Notes: generated by a model not told the origin, from the sequence alone. Positions 1 to 9,600 are shown, counted from the stretch's first letter. The stretch is DNA of 64,000 bases from Neorhizobium huautlense (GCF_030811685.1 NZ_JAUSRF010000002.1:310001-374000); one strand, 5' to 3'. Translations and numbers: made by a program.

Positions 1-758
1 CGGGTGCCGAGTTCCTGCGGTGCCTTGCCCATCGGGCCATCCTTGCCGGCAAACGGCCAGACGATGGCGGCCGGTGCGCCGGAGGAGGCCAGCCACTTGC
101 CCTTGGGTGACCAGGACAGCGATTTCACCTTGGCGGGATAACCGGTCATGCGCATATGGCGGGCATCACCCGCCTTGCCGTCCAGCTTCCAGCCATGCAG
201 GGCGTTTTCCACCATCATGGTGACGAGGAAACGGCCATCCGGCGAGAAGGTGACGCCGGTATGGGCGCCTTTCCATTCCAGATCCTGCGCCGGTGCATTG
301 GTGCCGACCCAGTGCATGGACACACCGTTATAACGGGCAGCAGCAATACGCATGCCTTTTGGCGCGAAGGCGATGGCCTCGACGCTGCGTTCCTCGGTGA
401 ACTCCTTGGTGGTGCCGTCTGCCAGTTTGACGAAACTCGACTTGCCGTAAGCGTATGCGACCGCGTTTTGCGGGCCACCGGCCACGACATTGATCCACTT
501 GCGCGGCGCTTCGGCCACCAGCGTGGCAGAACCATCCGGCGTAATGCGCAGCACCTTGCCGTCTTCGCCGCCTGTCAGCAGCGAATTGCTGAATGGATCG
601 CGCACGAAGGTGATCAGGCCCTGATGGGCTTCCTCGACCTTTTCGCCGCCATCGAGACGGTGGATCGTGCCCGCGGCGGTGGCAAAGAACGGAATGTCGC
701 CGAGGAAATGAACCCCGACGACATGGCCTTCAAGATCAAGCGGTGCAACAGTCGGCAT
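1..758 (-). CDS. WD40-repeat protein (3' end outside window)
   Basis: The frame opens at ATG 758 on the minus strand and stays open to the window edge, so at least 252 residues are present and the C-terminus is missing. The protein begins MPTVAPLDLEGHVVGVHFLG and carries repeated beta-propeller-type units such as VTFSPDGRFLVT (about residues 170-181) and SLSWSPKGKWLA (about 215-226). These SPDG/SPKG and W-containing strands are typical of WD40 blades. No signal peptide is visible, so it is probably cytoplasmic. It starts 52 bases after the stop of the CobW-type GTPase on the same strand, which suggests co-transcription; in rhizobia a WD40 protein often sits beside this zinc-related GTPase. 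A role as a scaffold in metal handling is inference. Confidence 0.8.
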   Translation of the reverse strand, partial: MPTVAPLDLEGHVVGVHFLGDIPFFATAAGTIHRLDGGEKVEEAHQGLITFVRDPFSNSLLTGGEDGKVLRITPDGSATLVAEAPRKWINVVAGGPQNAVAYAYGKSSFVKLADGTTKEFTEERSVEAIAFAPKGMRIAAARYNGVSMHWVGTNAPAQDLEWKGAHTGVTFSPDGRFLVTMMVENALHGWKLDGKAGDARHMRMTGYPAKVKSLSWSPKGKWLASSGAPAAIVWPFAGKDGPMGKAPQELGT

Positions 759-810
759 CAGTGGATATGTCTTTCACGCATGGATTTCGTCAGTGACCGC
801 TCGGTCGGGA

Positions 811-1956
811 TCAGGCCGGTGTCTTTTCCGTCGCCTGGCAGGCGAGGAAACTCTGCTCGATCTTGGCGAAATCGAGATTGCGGCCGATGAAGACGAGGCG
901 GCTTTCGCGCTTTTCGCCTTCCTTCCACGGACGCTGGTGATCGCCTTCCACGATCATGTGCACGCCCTGAACGACATAACGTTCTTCATCACCCTTGAAG
1001 GCGATGATGCCCTTGAGGCGCAGAATGTTGGGGCCTTCCGTCTGGGTGATCTTCTGGATCCACGGGAAAAAGCGCTCCGGGTTCATCTCGCCGCCGCGCA
1101 GCGAGATGGACTTGACCGTCAGGTCATGGATGGCCGCAACGGCGCCCGGCGAATGATGGTGGTGGCCGTGACCGTGATCATGGTGATGATCGTGGCCGCA
1201 GTCCGGACCACAGGTGTGGTCGTGATCGTGGTGATGATGGTGCCCATGATCATGGTCGTGATCGCAATCCGGGCCGCAGACGTGGTCGTCATGGCCGTGC
1301 TCGAGGAAATGCGGATCGTTTTCCAGCGCGCGCTCGAGGTTGAAGGCACCCTGGTTGAGGACGGCGGACAGATCGACGCGCGAACGGTTGGTCTTGTGGA
1401 TGCGTGCCGTCGGGTTGATGGCGCGCACGATCTCTTCGATCACCGACAGTTCTTCCGCCGTCACGAGGTCGGTCTTGTTGACGACGATGACATCGGCAAA
1501 GGCGATCTGGTCTTCGGCTTCGCGGCTATCTTTCAGGCGCAGCGGCAGGTGCTTGGCATCGACCAGTGCAACGACGGCGTCGAGTTCGGTCTTGGCGCGC
1601 ACATCGTCGTCCATGAAGAAGGTCTGGGCGACCGGAACCGGATCGGCAAGGCCGGTGGTTTCGACGATGATGCCATCGAAGCGGCCGGGGCGGCGCATCA
1701 GGCCTTCGACGACGCGGATCAGGTCGCCGCGCACGGTGCAGCAGACGCAGCCATTGTTCATTTCGTAGATTTCTTCGTCCGACTCGACGATCAGGTCGTT
1801 GTCGATGCCGATTTCGCCGAACTCGTTGACGATGACGGCGTATTTCTTGCCGTGGCTTTCGGAAAGAATGCGGTTGAGGAGCGTCGTCTTGCCGGCGCCG
1901 AGATAGCCGGTCAGCACGGTAACAGGAACGGGCTTTGCGGTGGCTGCTTCGGTCAT
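811..1956 (-). CDS. CobW/COG0523-family GTPase, putative zinc metallochaperone
   Basis: This 381-residue protein has the Walker A motif GYLGAGKTT (residues 17-25), the COG0523 metal-binding motif CVCC (70-73) and an NKTD guanine-specificity motif near residue 152. Between the GTPase and the C-terminal CobW_C domain lies a His/Asp-rich loop (about residues 217-270) with many HDH and HHHH runs and two CGPDC motifs, a likely zinc-binding segment. Members of this family (ZigA/YciC/ZagA types) load metal into client proteins in zinc shortage. I chose ATG 1956 over an in-frame ATG at 2052 because the upstream one lies within the predicted -35 element. The gene precedes the WD40 gene. A Zur-like palindrome upstream suggests zinc-dependent repression. 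Cobalt or nickel chaperone function is the alternative. Confidence 0.88.
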   Translation of the reverse strand: MTEAATAKPVPVTVLTGYLGAGKTTLLNRILSESHGKKYAVIVNEFGEIGIDNDLIVESDEEIYEMNNGCVCCTVRGDLIRVVEGLMRRPGRFDGIIVETTGLADPVPVAQTFFMDDDVRAKTELDAVVALVDAKHLPLRLKDSREAEDQIAFADVIVVNKTDLVTAEELSVIEEIVRAINPTARIHKTNRSRVDLSAVLNQGAFNLERALENDPHFLEHGHDDHVCGPDCDHDHDHGHHHHHDHDHTCGPDCGHDHHHDHGHGHHHHSPGAVAAIHDLTVKSISLRGGEMNPERFFPWIQKITQTEGPNILRLKGIIAFKGDEERYVVQGVHMIVEGDHQRPWKEGEKRESRLVFIGRNLDFAKIEQSFLACQATEKTPA

Positions 1957-2023
1957 GGAAACCTCGAGAGATTTTGTGGCGCTAGGGCGCGAAATTTTTA
2001 GGACCCGGACATCCGGTCCGCCC

Positions 2024-2052
2024 CATATAAGAGCAAGCCGGGACGAGTTCAA
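2024..2052 (-). promoter_or_regulatory. Putative sigma-70 promoter of the CobW-family gene
   Basis: On the minus strand TTGAAC (2052-2047) is separated by exactly 17 bases from TATATG (2029-2024), a good match to the alphaproteobacterial housekeeping promoter. Transcription would begin near 2017, leaving a leader of about 60 bases before ATG 1956. This placement rules out translation from the in-frame ATG at 2052. Confidence 0.6.
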
Positions 2053-2060
2053 AGGGTTTA

Positions 2061-2077
2061 ATGTTATAAGATGACGG
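2061..2077. promoter_or_regulatory. Zur-box-like palindrome
   Basis: The core GTTATAAGATGAC (2063-2075) is an imperfect inverted repeat (GT-AT ... AT-AC) resembling the GTTATnnnATAAC core of alphaproteobacterial Zur operators. It lies about 10 bases upstream of the predicted -35 of the CobW-family gene. Zur repression of COG0523 zinc chaperones is known in related bacteria; here it is inferred from position and sequence only. Confidence 0.45.
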
Positions 2078-2085
2078 CGGGGTGA

Positions 2086-2475
2086 TCAGGCTGCGACGGC
2101 GGGCTTGATGTCGGTGCGGGAAAAGTCGTCACCGATGAAGAGGAGAGGGTAGTCGAATTCCTGCGCCATGGCATAGGCAAAACAATCGCCAGAATTGAGG
2201 GCGGCGGGATGGATGCCCTTGCCCCATTTGGCGTAGGCTGAGGCAGCCAGTTGGGCGCGCGCCGCGTTTACCGGTACAACGACCATGCCGGGACTGGCCA
2301 GAATTTCCTGCATTTGTGGATAAAAGCCGCGGCGCAAAGCGACGATCAATGCCTCAAGGACTGTTCCGGCAGAGATATAGATAAGGTTTTCGTTTTCGAA
2401 TACGGTTCGGCATGAGGATGCGGTGGCTTCGTCTGTCAGCATTGCCACCAAAGCGGAGCTATCGATGACGATCAC
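2086..2475 (-). CDS. PIN-domain ribonuclease toxin (VapC family)
   Basis: This 129-residue protein is a single PIN domain. The acidic residues expected for Mg2+-dependent RNA cleavage are present: D5 in the opening MIVIDSSAL, E41, D97 in NSGDCFAY and D116/D117 in GDDFSRTD. VapC toxins usually cleave tRNA or rRNA when released from the antitoxin. Its ATG overlaps the antitoxin stop as ATGA (2472-2475), the usual coupling in vapBC pairs. It is full length with no sign of decay. Confidence 0.88.
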   Translation of the reverse strand: MIVIDSSALVAMLTDEATASSCRTVFENENLIYISAGTVLEALIVALRRGFYPQMQEILASPGMVVVPVNAARAQLAASAYAKWGKGIHPAALNSGDCFAYAMAQEFDYPLLFIGDDFSRTDIKPAVAA

Positions 2476-2783
2476 TTGGGCAAACCGTGGTCGTCATAGA
2501 GGAAATCCTGGCTGCGGGCGGCATCCGGACCGGCCGGGAGTTTTTTAGCGCTGATTTCTTTCTGCAGACGATCAACCAGTCTGGCTTTTTGTTCGGCCAT
2601 GGAGAGCACAACGGTTTCCGGTGCGGCGTCGGGAGCTTTCGTCTTGCGATGGGAAGCAGACGCGCGATTTCCAAGTGTTTCTTCCAGCGCAGTGATCACG
2701 GCATCGGTCACCGATGTGCCGTCGAGCCGTGCCAGTTCCTGAGCCAGCATATCTGCTTTTTCATTCCGAATATTCAGCGTCAT
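2472..2783 (-). CDS. VapB-type antitoxin (transcription-factor-like)
   Basis: This 103-residue protein begins MTLNIRNEKADMLAQELARL, matching the antitoxin family paired with PIN toxins whose N-terminus forms the DNA-binding fold and whose C-terminus wraps the toxin. The C-terminal LYDDHGLPK is typical of the toxin-binding tail. It is longer than most VapB proteins because of a charged linker around residues 50-75 (SHRKTKAPDAAPE). I chose ATG 2783, where the conserved family start lies, over an ATG at 2810. It should autorepress its own operon. Confidence 0.85.
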   Translation of the reverse strand: MTLNIRNEKADMLAQELARLDGTSVTDAVITALEETLGNRASASHRKTKAPDAAPETVVLSMAEQKARLVDRLQKEISAKKLPAGPDAARSQDFLYDDHGLPK

Positions 2784-2834
2784 CGGTTTGGCCTCAAGCG
2801 AAGGTCGCATTGTCGCATATCGCCAGTTTTGCCG

Positions 2835-3650
2835 CTACCTCAAAACCGAGGGGTCAAACCGCGCCACATCCTGCAGAAGCTCGATGATCCCAGCCACCGC
2901 ATGCGCCACCAATTGCTCGCCACGCTCGGCAGTGGCGGCGTTCGCATCGCCGGCCACGCCCTGTTCGTTCAGGTCGCTCATCTTCCAGCCGAACGCATGC
3001 GGGCCATAGGCGCGCAGGTGTTTGAAGCTTTCCGCAAACTCCGCCTGCCTCGAGCCAAATCTTTGCGCCTTGGCCATGTCCACCCGGTCGGGCCACAGCG
3101 CCAGCATCACCGAGGTCTCAATGTCGCCGCCATGGATATCGAGTGCCTTGTCTTGCGGCTTGATCCAGCCCTCCGGTTGGCCGAAACGAGTCCAGCTTGT
3201 TGCCACCGCCAGCATGTTGAAACGCACCCGTGCTTCCGTCGCCACGATGGTCAGAAGCGGGGAATTGCCGCCATGGGCGTTCAGCATCACGAACTTGCGG
3301 ATGCCTTGGCCGTGCAGGTCTTCGGCCATGCCCAGCCAGCGCTCGATGGCCTCGGCGAACTCAAGCGTTTTTGTGCCTGTCACATCCATATGCTCTATCG
3401 AATAACCAATTGATTCGACGGGCAGGAATGTCACCGGCAGGTCGGCGGGCAGCTGCGGGATGATGCGTTCGATCAGGCCTTCGGCAATCAGCGCATCCGT
3501 TTCGAAGGGCAGGTGGGGACCGTGTTGTTCATGCGCGCCGAGCGGCAGGACAGCGATCCAGTCGCGGCGGGCATCGGGTGACAAGGCCGGATCGTTCATG
3601 GCAAAACGGCGTGCCGGATGCTGGGCGGACGTGATCTCGGCATTGGACAT
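2835..3650 (-). CDS. Creatininase-family metal-dependent amidohydrolase
   Basis: This 271-residue protein shows the creatininase fold signatures: LPLGAHEQHGPHLPFETD (residues 36-52, with E41, H43 and D52 as metal ligands), LNAHGGN, and HGGDIETS with a further acidic ligand. The family includes creatinine amidohydrolase, MftE-type peptidases and formamide hydrolases, and substrate cannot be read from sequence. The frame is open further upstream, but ATG 3650 (MSNAEITS) fits the family length. The longer extension would run across the divergent marR gene and is rejected. It is divergent from marR, with about 93 bases between, so MarR may control it. Confidence 0.82.
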   Translation of the reverse strand: MSNAEITSAQHPARRFAMNDPALSPDARRDWIAVLPLGAHEQHGPHLPFETDALIAEGLIERIIPQLPADLPVTFLPVESIGYSIEHMDVTGTKTLEFAEAIERWLGMAEDLHGQGIRKFVMLNAHGGNSPLLTIVATEARVRFNMLAVATSWTRFGQPEGWIKPQDKALDIHGGDIETSVMLALWPDRVDMAKAQRFGSRQAEFAESFKHLRAYGPHAFGWKMSDLNEQGVAGDANAATAERGEQLVAHAVAGIIELLQDVARFDPSVLR

Positions 3651-3743
3651 CTGGCGATGGTTCCCGGCTTTCGCTATGGATGGGCTTCTATACCGGGAAG
3701 GCGTTGGTGAGGCAAAGCCGCCTTGGCAGAAATGGGTGAGGGC

Positions 3744-4226
3744 ATGAGCAAGAAAAAAGCCGAGAAGAAAAACAAGGCCGGCAAAAAGAAGGGCGCTTAC
3801 GAGGCTGTCGATATCGCTCCGGCGATCATCCAGGCGGCCCGTTCCATGCGCACCGCACTCAGCCACATGCTTTCGGAAAGCGGGCTTTATGCCGGCCAGG
3901 ACGGCGTGATCATGCTGCTGGCCGAAGAGGATGGCATGACGCCCGGGCATCTGGCCGACGGGCTGGGCGTGAAGGCGCCGACCATGACGCGCACGATCGG
4001 CCGCATGGAGGCGCAGGGTTTTCTGGAGCGGCGTGCCGATGACAGCGATGGCCGTCTCGCCAAGGTTTACCTGACCGATCTGGGGCGCGAGAGTGTCGAG
4101 CAGATCGAACGATCCGCCGCCGGTTGCGGCGCGCTGGCGGCCAAGGGCCTGTCCGACAAGGAGATCAAGACGCTGATCAAGCTGTTGCGGACGGTGGATG
4201 AAAACCTGCAGCCCGCCGACGACTGA
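3744..4226 (+). CDS. MarR-family transcriptional regulator
   Basis: This 160-residue protein opens with a Lys-rich tail (residues 3-18) followed by a MarR winged helix-turn-helix. The recognition region GLGVKAPTMTRTIGRMEAQGF (about 78-98) and the wing ERRADDSDGRLAKVYLTD (about 100-117) fit the family. ATG 3744 was chosen over 3723 because GGTGAGG sits directly upstream. Such dimers bind short palindromes and release them on ligand binding. Its neighbours are the divergent creatininase gene and the downstream LacI gene; the shared 5' region with creatininase is the likeliest target. Confidence 0.87.
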   Translation: MSKKKAEKKNKAGKKKGAYEAVDIAPAIIQAARSMRTALSHMLSESGLYAGQDGVIMLLAEEDGMTPGHLADGLGVKAPTMTRTIGRMEAQGFLERRADDSDGRLAKVYLTDLGRESVEQIERSAAGCGALAAKGLSDKEIKTLIKLLRTVDENLQPADD

Positions 4227-4263
4227 AGGTCGCACATAAACCGTATTTCAAAGCTTGCGAAAC

Positions 4264-4293
4264 GGAATTAAATTGTTTTAATAATTTAATTCC
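4264..4293. promoter_or_regulatory. 10-bp perfect inverted repeat, putative LacI operator
   Basis: GGAATTAAAT (4264-4273) and its exact reverse complement ATTTAATTCC (4284-4293) flank a 10-base A/T-rich spacer. The element lies 43 bases before the GTG start of the LacI-type gene, in the only A/T-rich stretch nearby, and probably overlaps the promoter. Autoregulation by the LacI protein is the simplest reading. A terminator for marR is less likely because no U-tract follows. Confidence 0.5.
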
Positions 4294-4335
4294 CGATTGC
4301 GCCTCCGTTTGGTGCAGCTCACTGCCGGAGGACCC

Positions 4336-5358
4336 GTGGCCCAAAAGATCAAGCTGTCGACGATCGCCGAAAGCCTGGGGCTTTCGACTGCAACCATTTC
4401 GCTTGCCCTTCGCGACAGCCCGCTGGTGGCCTCCGATACCCGCGAAAAGATCAAGGAACAGGCACGCGCGCTGGGTTATATCTATAACCGCCGTGCCGCC
4501 AGCCTGCGCACATCGCGCTCGGGCATTATCGGCGTCGTGGTGCATGACATCATGAACCCGTTCTACGGCGAAATCCTGAAAGCCATCGAGACCGAGCTGG
4601 ACCGCAACCGCCAGACCTTCATTCTCTCCAACCATTACGACTCGGTCGAAAAGCAGCGCAATTTCATCGAAACGCTGCTGCAGCTCGGTGGCGATGGCGT
4701 CATCATGTCGCCTGCCATCGGCACGCCGATCGAGGATGTGCGGCTGGCGGAAACCAATGGCATGCCGCTGATCCTCGTTGCCCGTTCGATGGAAGGCACG
4801 GCTCTGCCGACCTATCGCGGTGATGACAGTTACGGCATTTCGCTCGCCACCAACCATCTGATCGGGCTTGGCCACAAGACCATTGCGATGATCGGCGGTA
4901 CCGACCAGACATCGACCGGCCGCGACCGTTATCAGGGTTATGTCAACGCGCTGCGCAAGGCCGGTATCGAGGTCGATCCCGAGTTGCGTATTCCCGGCCC
5001 CCGTTCCATGCAGGGCGGTTTCGAGGCTGCAGTGAATTTCCTCTCGCTGCCGCAGAAGCCGACGGCGGCCGTCTGCTGGAATGATCTTGTCGCCATCGGC
5101 CTGATGAACGGTATTGCCCGCACTGGCCTCGTGGTGGGCCAGGATATTTCCGTCACCGGTTACGACGACCTCGAACAGGCCTCGATCGCGGTGCCGGCGC
5201 TGACCACCGTTTCCAACCAGCAGGCCGAGGTCGGCCGTCTGGCGGCGCGTGCGCTGCTCGATCGTCTGGCCGGAAGCCATGAGCCTGACGGCATCCACCT
5301 GATCAAGCCGGAAATGCGCATCCGCCAGTCGACGGGGCCGCATCGCCCGCGCGCATAA
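4336..5358 (+). CDS. LacI-family transcriptional regulator
   Basis: This 340-residue repressor has the LacI helix-turn-helix at its N-terminus (KIKLSTIAESLGLSTATISL, about residues 4-23, then the hinge region RRAASLRTSRSG near 51-62). A periplasmic-binding-protein-like ligand domain follows (IIGVVVHDIMNPFYGEIL to the C-terminus). I chose GTG 4336 because GGAGGA (4327-4332) sits at ideal spacing and the protein then starts just before the HTH; the frame opens earlier at 4297. The 2-hydroxyacid dehydrogenase follows 37 bases downstream, so the pair probably forms an operon. A sugar acid or 2-oxoacid effector is plausible but unproven. Confidence 0.9.
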   Translation: MAQKIKLSTIAESLGLSTATISLALRDSPLVASDTREKIKEQARALGYIYNRRAASLRTSRSGIIGVVVHDIMNPFYGEILKAIETELDRNRQTFILSNHYDSVEKQRNFIETLLQLGGDGVIMSPAIGTPIEDVRLAETNGMPLILVARSMEGTALPTYRGDDSYGISLATNHLIGLGHKTIAMIGGTDQTSTGRDRYQGYVNALRKAGIEVDPELRIPGPRSMQGGFEAAVNFLSLPQKPTAAVCWNDLVAIGLMNGIARTGLVVGQDISVTGYDDLEQASIAVPALTTVSNQQAEVGRLAARALLDRLAGSHEPDGIHLIKPEMRIRQSTGPHRPRA

Positions 5359-5395
5359 GCCCCACAATTTTCCAGAGAAGCACAGGAAACAGAGC

Positions 5396-6355
5396 ATGAC
5401 CGACAAGCCCGTCACCGTCCTCATTCCCGGACGCATTCATCCGCGTGTGCTGCAGCGGCTGGAACAGGATTTTGATGTGGTGACGGTGCCCGGTCAGGGC
5501 GGCGAACTGGAGCTGGATGAAGCCACACGTGCAAAGGTGCGTGCTGTTGCGCTGTTCGGCACGCTGCAAAAGCCATGGATGGATCTTCTGCCGAACCTCG
5601 AAATCGTCTCGAATTTCGGTGTCGGTTATGATGGCGTCGATGCGGCTTATGCAGCAACAAAAGGCATTGTCGTCACCCATACGCCGGATGTGCTGAACGA
5701 CGAAGTGGCCGATACGACGATCGGTCTTCTGCTCAACACGGTGCGCCGCCTGCCGGTGGCGGAAGACTGGCTTCGCAGTGGCCGCTGGAAATCGGATGGC
5801 CCGTTTGCGCTGTCTCCGCTGTCGCTGAAGGGGCGCCATGTTGGTCTGCTGGGGCTTGGTCGTATCGGGCTGGAGATCGCGCAGAGGCTCGAAGCCTTCA
5901 AGCTGAAGATCAGCTATCACACCCGCACGCCCCGCACCGACGTGTCCTACACGCATTTCGACTCATTGAAGGAGATGGCGGAAGCGGTCGATACGCTGAT
6001 CTGCATCGTGCCGGGCACTGCCGCTACCCACAAGATCATCAATGCCGAAATCCTGACGGCGCTTGGACCCAACGGCGTTTTCATCAATGTCGGCCGTGGT
6101 TCGAGTGTGGATGAAGCGGCGCTGGAAGCGGCCTTGCGCAATGGCACGATCGCCGCCGCCGGTCTCGACGTGTTTTACGAGGAACCCACCACGGCCGCCA
6201 ATTTCCTCGATCTCGACAATGCCTCGCTGCTGCCGCATGTCGCCTCTGCCTCGGTGCCGACCCGCAATGCCATGGCCGATCTCGTGGTCGACAACCTGAT
6301 CCGCTGGTTTGCTGAAAAGCAGGTGTTTACGCCGGTGCCGGAAACGCCGGCCTGA
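5396..6355 (+). CDS. D-isomer-specific 2-hydroxyacid dehydrogenase
   Basis: This 319-residue enzyme is the size of glyoxylate/hydroxypyruvate reductases. The NAD(P)-binding motif GLGRIG lies near residues 153-158. The catalytic triad is visible as Arg in NVGRGS (about 233), Glu in FYEEP (about 262) and His in LLPHVAS (about 281). It reduces 2-oxoacids such as glyoxylate or hydroxypyruvate to D-2-hydroxyacids in the cytoplasm. It follows the LacI gene closely and precedes an orphan gene by 13 bases, so all three may be co-transcribed. Exact substrate cannot be read from the sequence. Confidence 0.88.
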   Translation: MTDKPVTVLIPGRIHPRVLQRLEQDFDVVTVPGQGGELELDEATRAKVRAVALFGTLQKPWMDLLPNLEIVSNFGVGYDGVDAAYAATKGIVVTHTPDVLNDEVADTTIGLLLNTVRRLPVAEDWLRSGRWKSDGPFALSPLSLKGRHVGLLGLGRIGLEIAQRLEAFKLKISYHTRTPRTDVSYTHFDSLKEMAEAVDTLICIVPGTAATHKIINAEILTALGPNGVFINVGRGSSVDEAALEAALRNGTIAAAGLDVFYEEPTTAANFLDLDNASLLPHVASASVPTRNAMADLVVDNLIRWFAEKQVFTPVPETPA

Positions 6356-6368
6356 CGGAAACCTGCCC

Positions 6369-7148
6369 ATGAGCCGTTGCAGATTGCAGATCAGGCGAGA
6401 GCCGGAGATTGCCGAGGCATGGGGCCGGCTGACGGTTTCCATCGACAACAGGACCGTGTTCGATCTTGATGACGCCGAGGTGAAGCAGGTCTCTTGCGAA
6501 CCGGGTGTTGCGACGATCACCGTCACGGCTTCGGATGGAAGCGGTTTCTCGCGACGCATGTGTTTGCCGGAAGGCCGTGTCCTTCTTCTGTCCCTCCATG
6601 AGATTTCGCCGGTATGGTGGCGCAGGTTGCTGGGCATTTCGCGGTCTCTCGACCTCACCGAGATATCAAAAGGTCCTCTCGTGCCGCCGGATGCCATCCC
6701 CGACCGCACACTGACGCAACAGGTCTGGATCGGCCATGCGGCAAGTGAGGAAGCGTTGAGCGCCCTGTTTGTAGAGCGCGACGGTTATTATTCGGATGAG
6801 AATGCCGAGCGGGAAGGGACGCCGGACCATCTGGCCTTGTCCGCCTTTGCGCAAGTCATGGGGCAGGCGTCATACGATCACGATTTTCTCGAATACAGTT
6901 ATGCCGGACCGGGCGACAGTCTGGAAACCCGCTTCGCAGCGCATTCATGGGTGAGGGAGTGGGCGCCGGTCTTGCGCGCGCTGTTACCGGCGCAAGAGAT
7001 CGAACACTCGAATGCCGTCGTCATGGTCGGCATCGACCGCCATGAACGGTTCGGCGATCATCGCCAGATCAGGCAGCCGCGCGATCTGTACCTGCCCGAT
7101 CTTCGCCTTCGATATATTGGCGAGATCGACCACCCCGACCATTCCTGA
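6369..7148 (+). CDS. Orphan protein with Imm22-like C-terminal domain
   Basis: This 259-residue soluble protein has no signal peptide. Residues 1 to about 110 form a beta-rich segment I do not recognise. From about residue 115 the pattern QQVWIGHAASEEAL, then AFAQVMGQASYDHDFLEYSY, then a C-terminal NAVVMVG strand recalls immunity protein 22 of polymorphic-toxin systems, which share a W-G-hydrophobic start and a Y-D-H-D-F block. No toxin gene is adjacent; it trails the 2-hydroxyacid dehydrogenase by 13 bases. The family match is from memory and needs an HMM search. It may be a stray immunity gene or a domesticated domain with another role. Confidence 0.5.
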   Translation: MSRCRLQIRREPEIAEAWGRLTVSIDNRTVFDLDDAEVKQVSCEPGVATITVTASDGSGFSRRMCLPEGRVLLLSLHEISPVWWRRLLGISRSLDLTEISKGPLVPPDAIPDRTLTQQVWIGHAASEEALSALFVERDGYYSDENAEREGTPDHLALSAFAQVMGQASYDHDFLEYSYAGPGDSLETRFAAHSWVREWAPVLRALLPAQEIEHSNAVVMVGIDRHERFGDHRQIRQPRDLYLPDLRLRYIGEIDHPDHS

Positions 7149-7168
7149 AAGCAAGGTCAGACTGCGAC

Positions 7169-7939
7169 CTAGCGGGCCGGTTCTGCTGTCTTTCCCGCCG
7201 CATAAGCCCGCACCGCATCGCCGAACGCTTCGAACAGCTGCCGCGACGGCTGATCCGTTGCCGCCCAGTATTCCGGGTGCCACTGCACACCAACGGCAAA
7301 ATTCTTGGCATCGATAACCGACACCGCCTCGATCGTACCATCCGCTGCCGTCGCCTCGACCTGCAGGCTAGGGGCCGTCTTGGCAATCGCCTGCCGATGC
7401 AGCGAGTTCACCTGCACTTCGCCGGCCACGCCGAGATAATTGGCGATACACGACCCTTCCTTGACGAAGACAGGCTGGCGGATCGAATAGCGCACGTCGC
7501 GGCTCTGGTCCTCTGGCATGCGGTGATCCCACATGCCTTCTGCCTCCTGAATTTCGCTCGCCAGCGTGCCGCCGAGCGCAACATTCAGTTCCTGAATGCC
7601 GCGGCAGATGGCGAGAAGCGGGATGCCGCGATCGATGGCGCGGCGGATCAGTTCCAGCGAGGTGGCGTCGCGGGCCAGATCGAACGGGCCGTCCTTGTCG
7701 GTGGCTTCAAGGCCGTAACGCGACGGATGAACATTGCTGGCCGCGCCGGAGATCAGCACGCCATCGACACGGTCGAGCAGGCTGTCGATATCGTTGCCGT
7801 CTTCGAAGGCCGGCACGATGATCGGCATGGCCTGCGCCACATGAAGGGCGGCATTGGCATATTGATTGGGTGTGGCATGCCAGAGAGCGCCTTCGATCTC
7901 CTTGATATCGGCGGGAATGGCGACGATCGGTTTTGGCAT
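7169..7939 (-). CDS. Class I glutamine amidotransferase-like gamma-glutamyl-GABA hydrolase
   Basis: This 256-residue protein belongs to the PuuD-type peptidase C26 family. The nucleophile is C112 in PLLAICRGIQELN, and the His-Glu pair lies in VGVQWHPE near residues 220-227. These enzymes split gamma-glutamyl amides such as gamma-glutamyl-GABA made during putrescine breakdown. Start 7939 (MPKPIVAIP) fits the family; the longer frame to 8002 adds 21 residues without a ribosome site. No other putrescine-pathway gene is next to it, so the substrate may differ. It converges on the Imm22-like gene, 20 bases apart. Confidence 0.85.
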   Translation of the reverse strand: MPKPIVAIPADIKEIEGALWHATPNQYANAALHVAQAMPIIVPAFEDGNDIDSLLDRVDGVLISGAASNVHPSRYGLEATDKDGPFDLARDATSLELIRRAIDRGIPLLAICRGIQELNVALGGTLASEIQEAEGMWDHRMPEDQSRDVRYSIRQPVFVKEGSCIANYLGVAGEVQVNSLHRQAIAKTAPSLQVEATAADGTIEAVSVIDAKNFAVGVQWHPEYWAATDQPSRQLFEAFGDAVRAYAAGKTAEPAR

Positions 7940-9376
<1,437 letters not shown>

Positions 9377-9395
9377 ACGAATGATCGAACACAGG

Positions 9396-9426
9396 TGCCC
9401 CGGCTGAAAGGTCGGGGCATTTTTTA
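9396..9426 (+). terminator. Rho-independent terminator of the TRAP binding-protein gene
   Basis: A 7-bp stem TGCCCCG (9396-9402) / CGGGGCA (9413-9419) with a 10-base loop is followed by a run of six T (9420-9425). It begins 19 bases after the stop codon. Confidence 0.8.
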
Positions 9427-9517
9427 TAGCCACAAATACAATTTTTGCGTGTATTTATTTGCGTTCGATAACGCATGGAATACAGTCGAGATGTTGGAGA
9501 GCAAAAAAAAGCAGAAA

Positions 9518-9597
9518 GCTCCGAGGCCAGCCGGAGCATCGGTGAAGACGGGCTTCACCGACTTAGGCATAAGCCTTGCTCTCGAACCGGAGGTGAT
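9518..9597 (+). promoter_or_regulatory. Structured leader of a small gene: three hairpins and a near-perfect Shine-Dalgarno
   Basis: Three hairpins follow one another: GCTCCG (9518-9523) / CGGAGC (9532-9537); TCGGTGAA (9539-9546) / TTCACCGA (9554-9561); and AGGC (9565-9568) / GCCT (9573-9576). Next comes GGAGGTGAT (9589-9597), which can pair along its full length with the 16S rRNA 3' end. The arrangement suggests an mRNA leader or small RNA carrying a peptide. No regulator or ligand is known to me. Confidence 0.5.
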
Positions 9598-9600
9598 GCG

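Noticed and set aside
2835..4235. A 466-residue reading of the creatininase frame that extends across marR.
   Set aside because: The N-terminal 195 residues lie opposite marR and look like antisense translation; the family begins at 3650.
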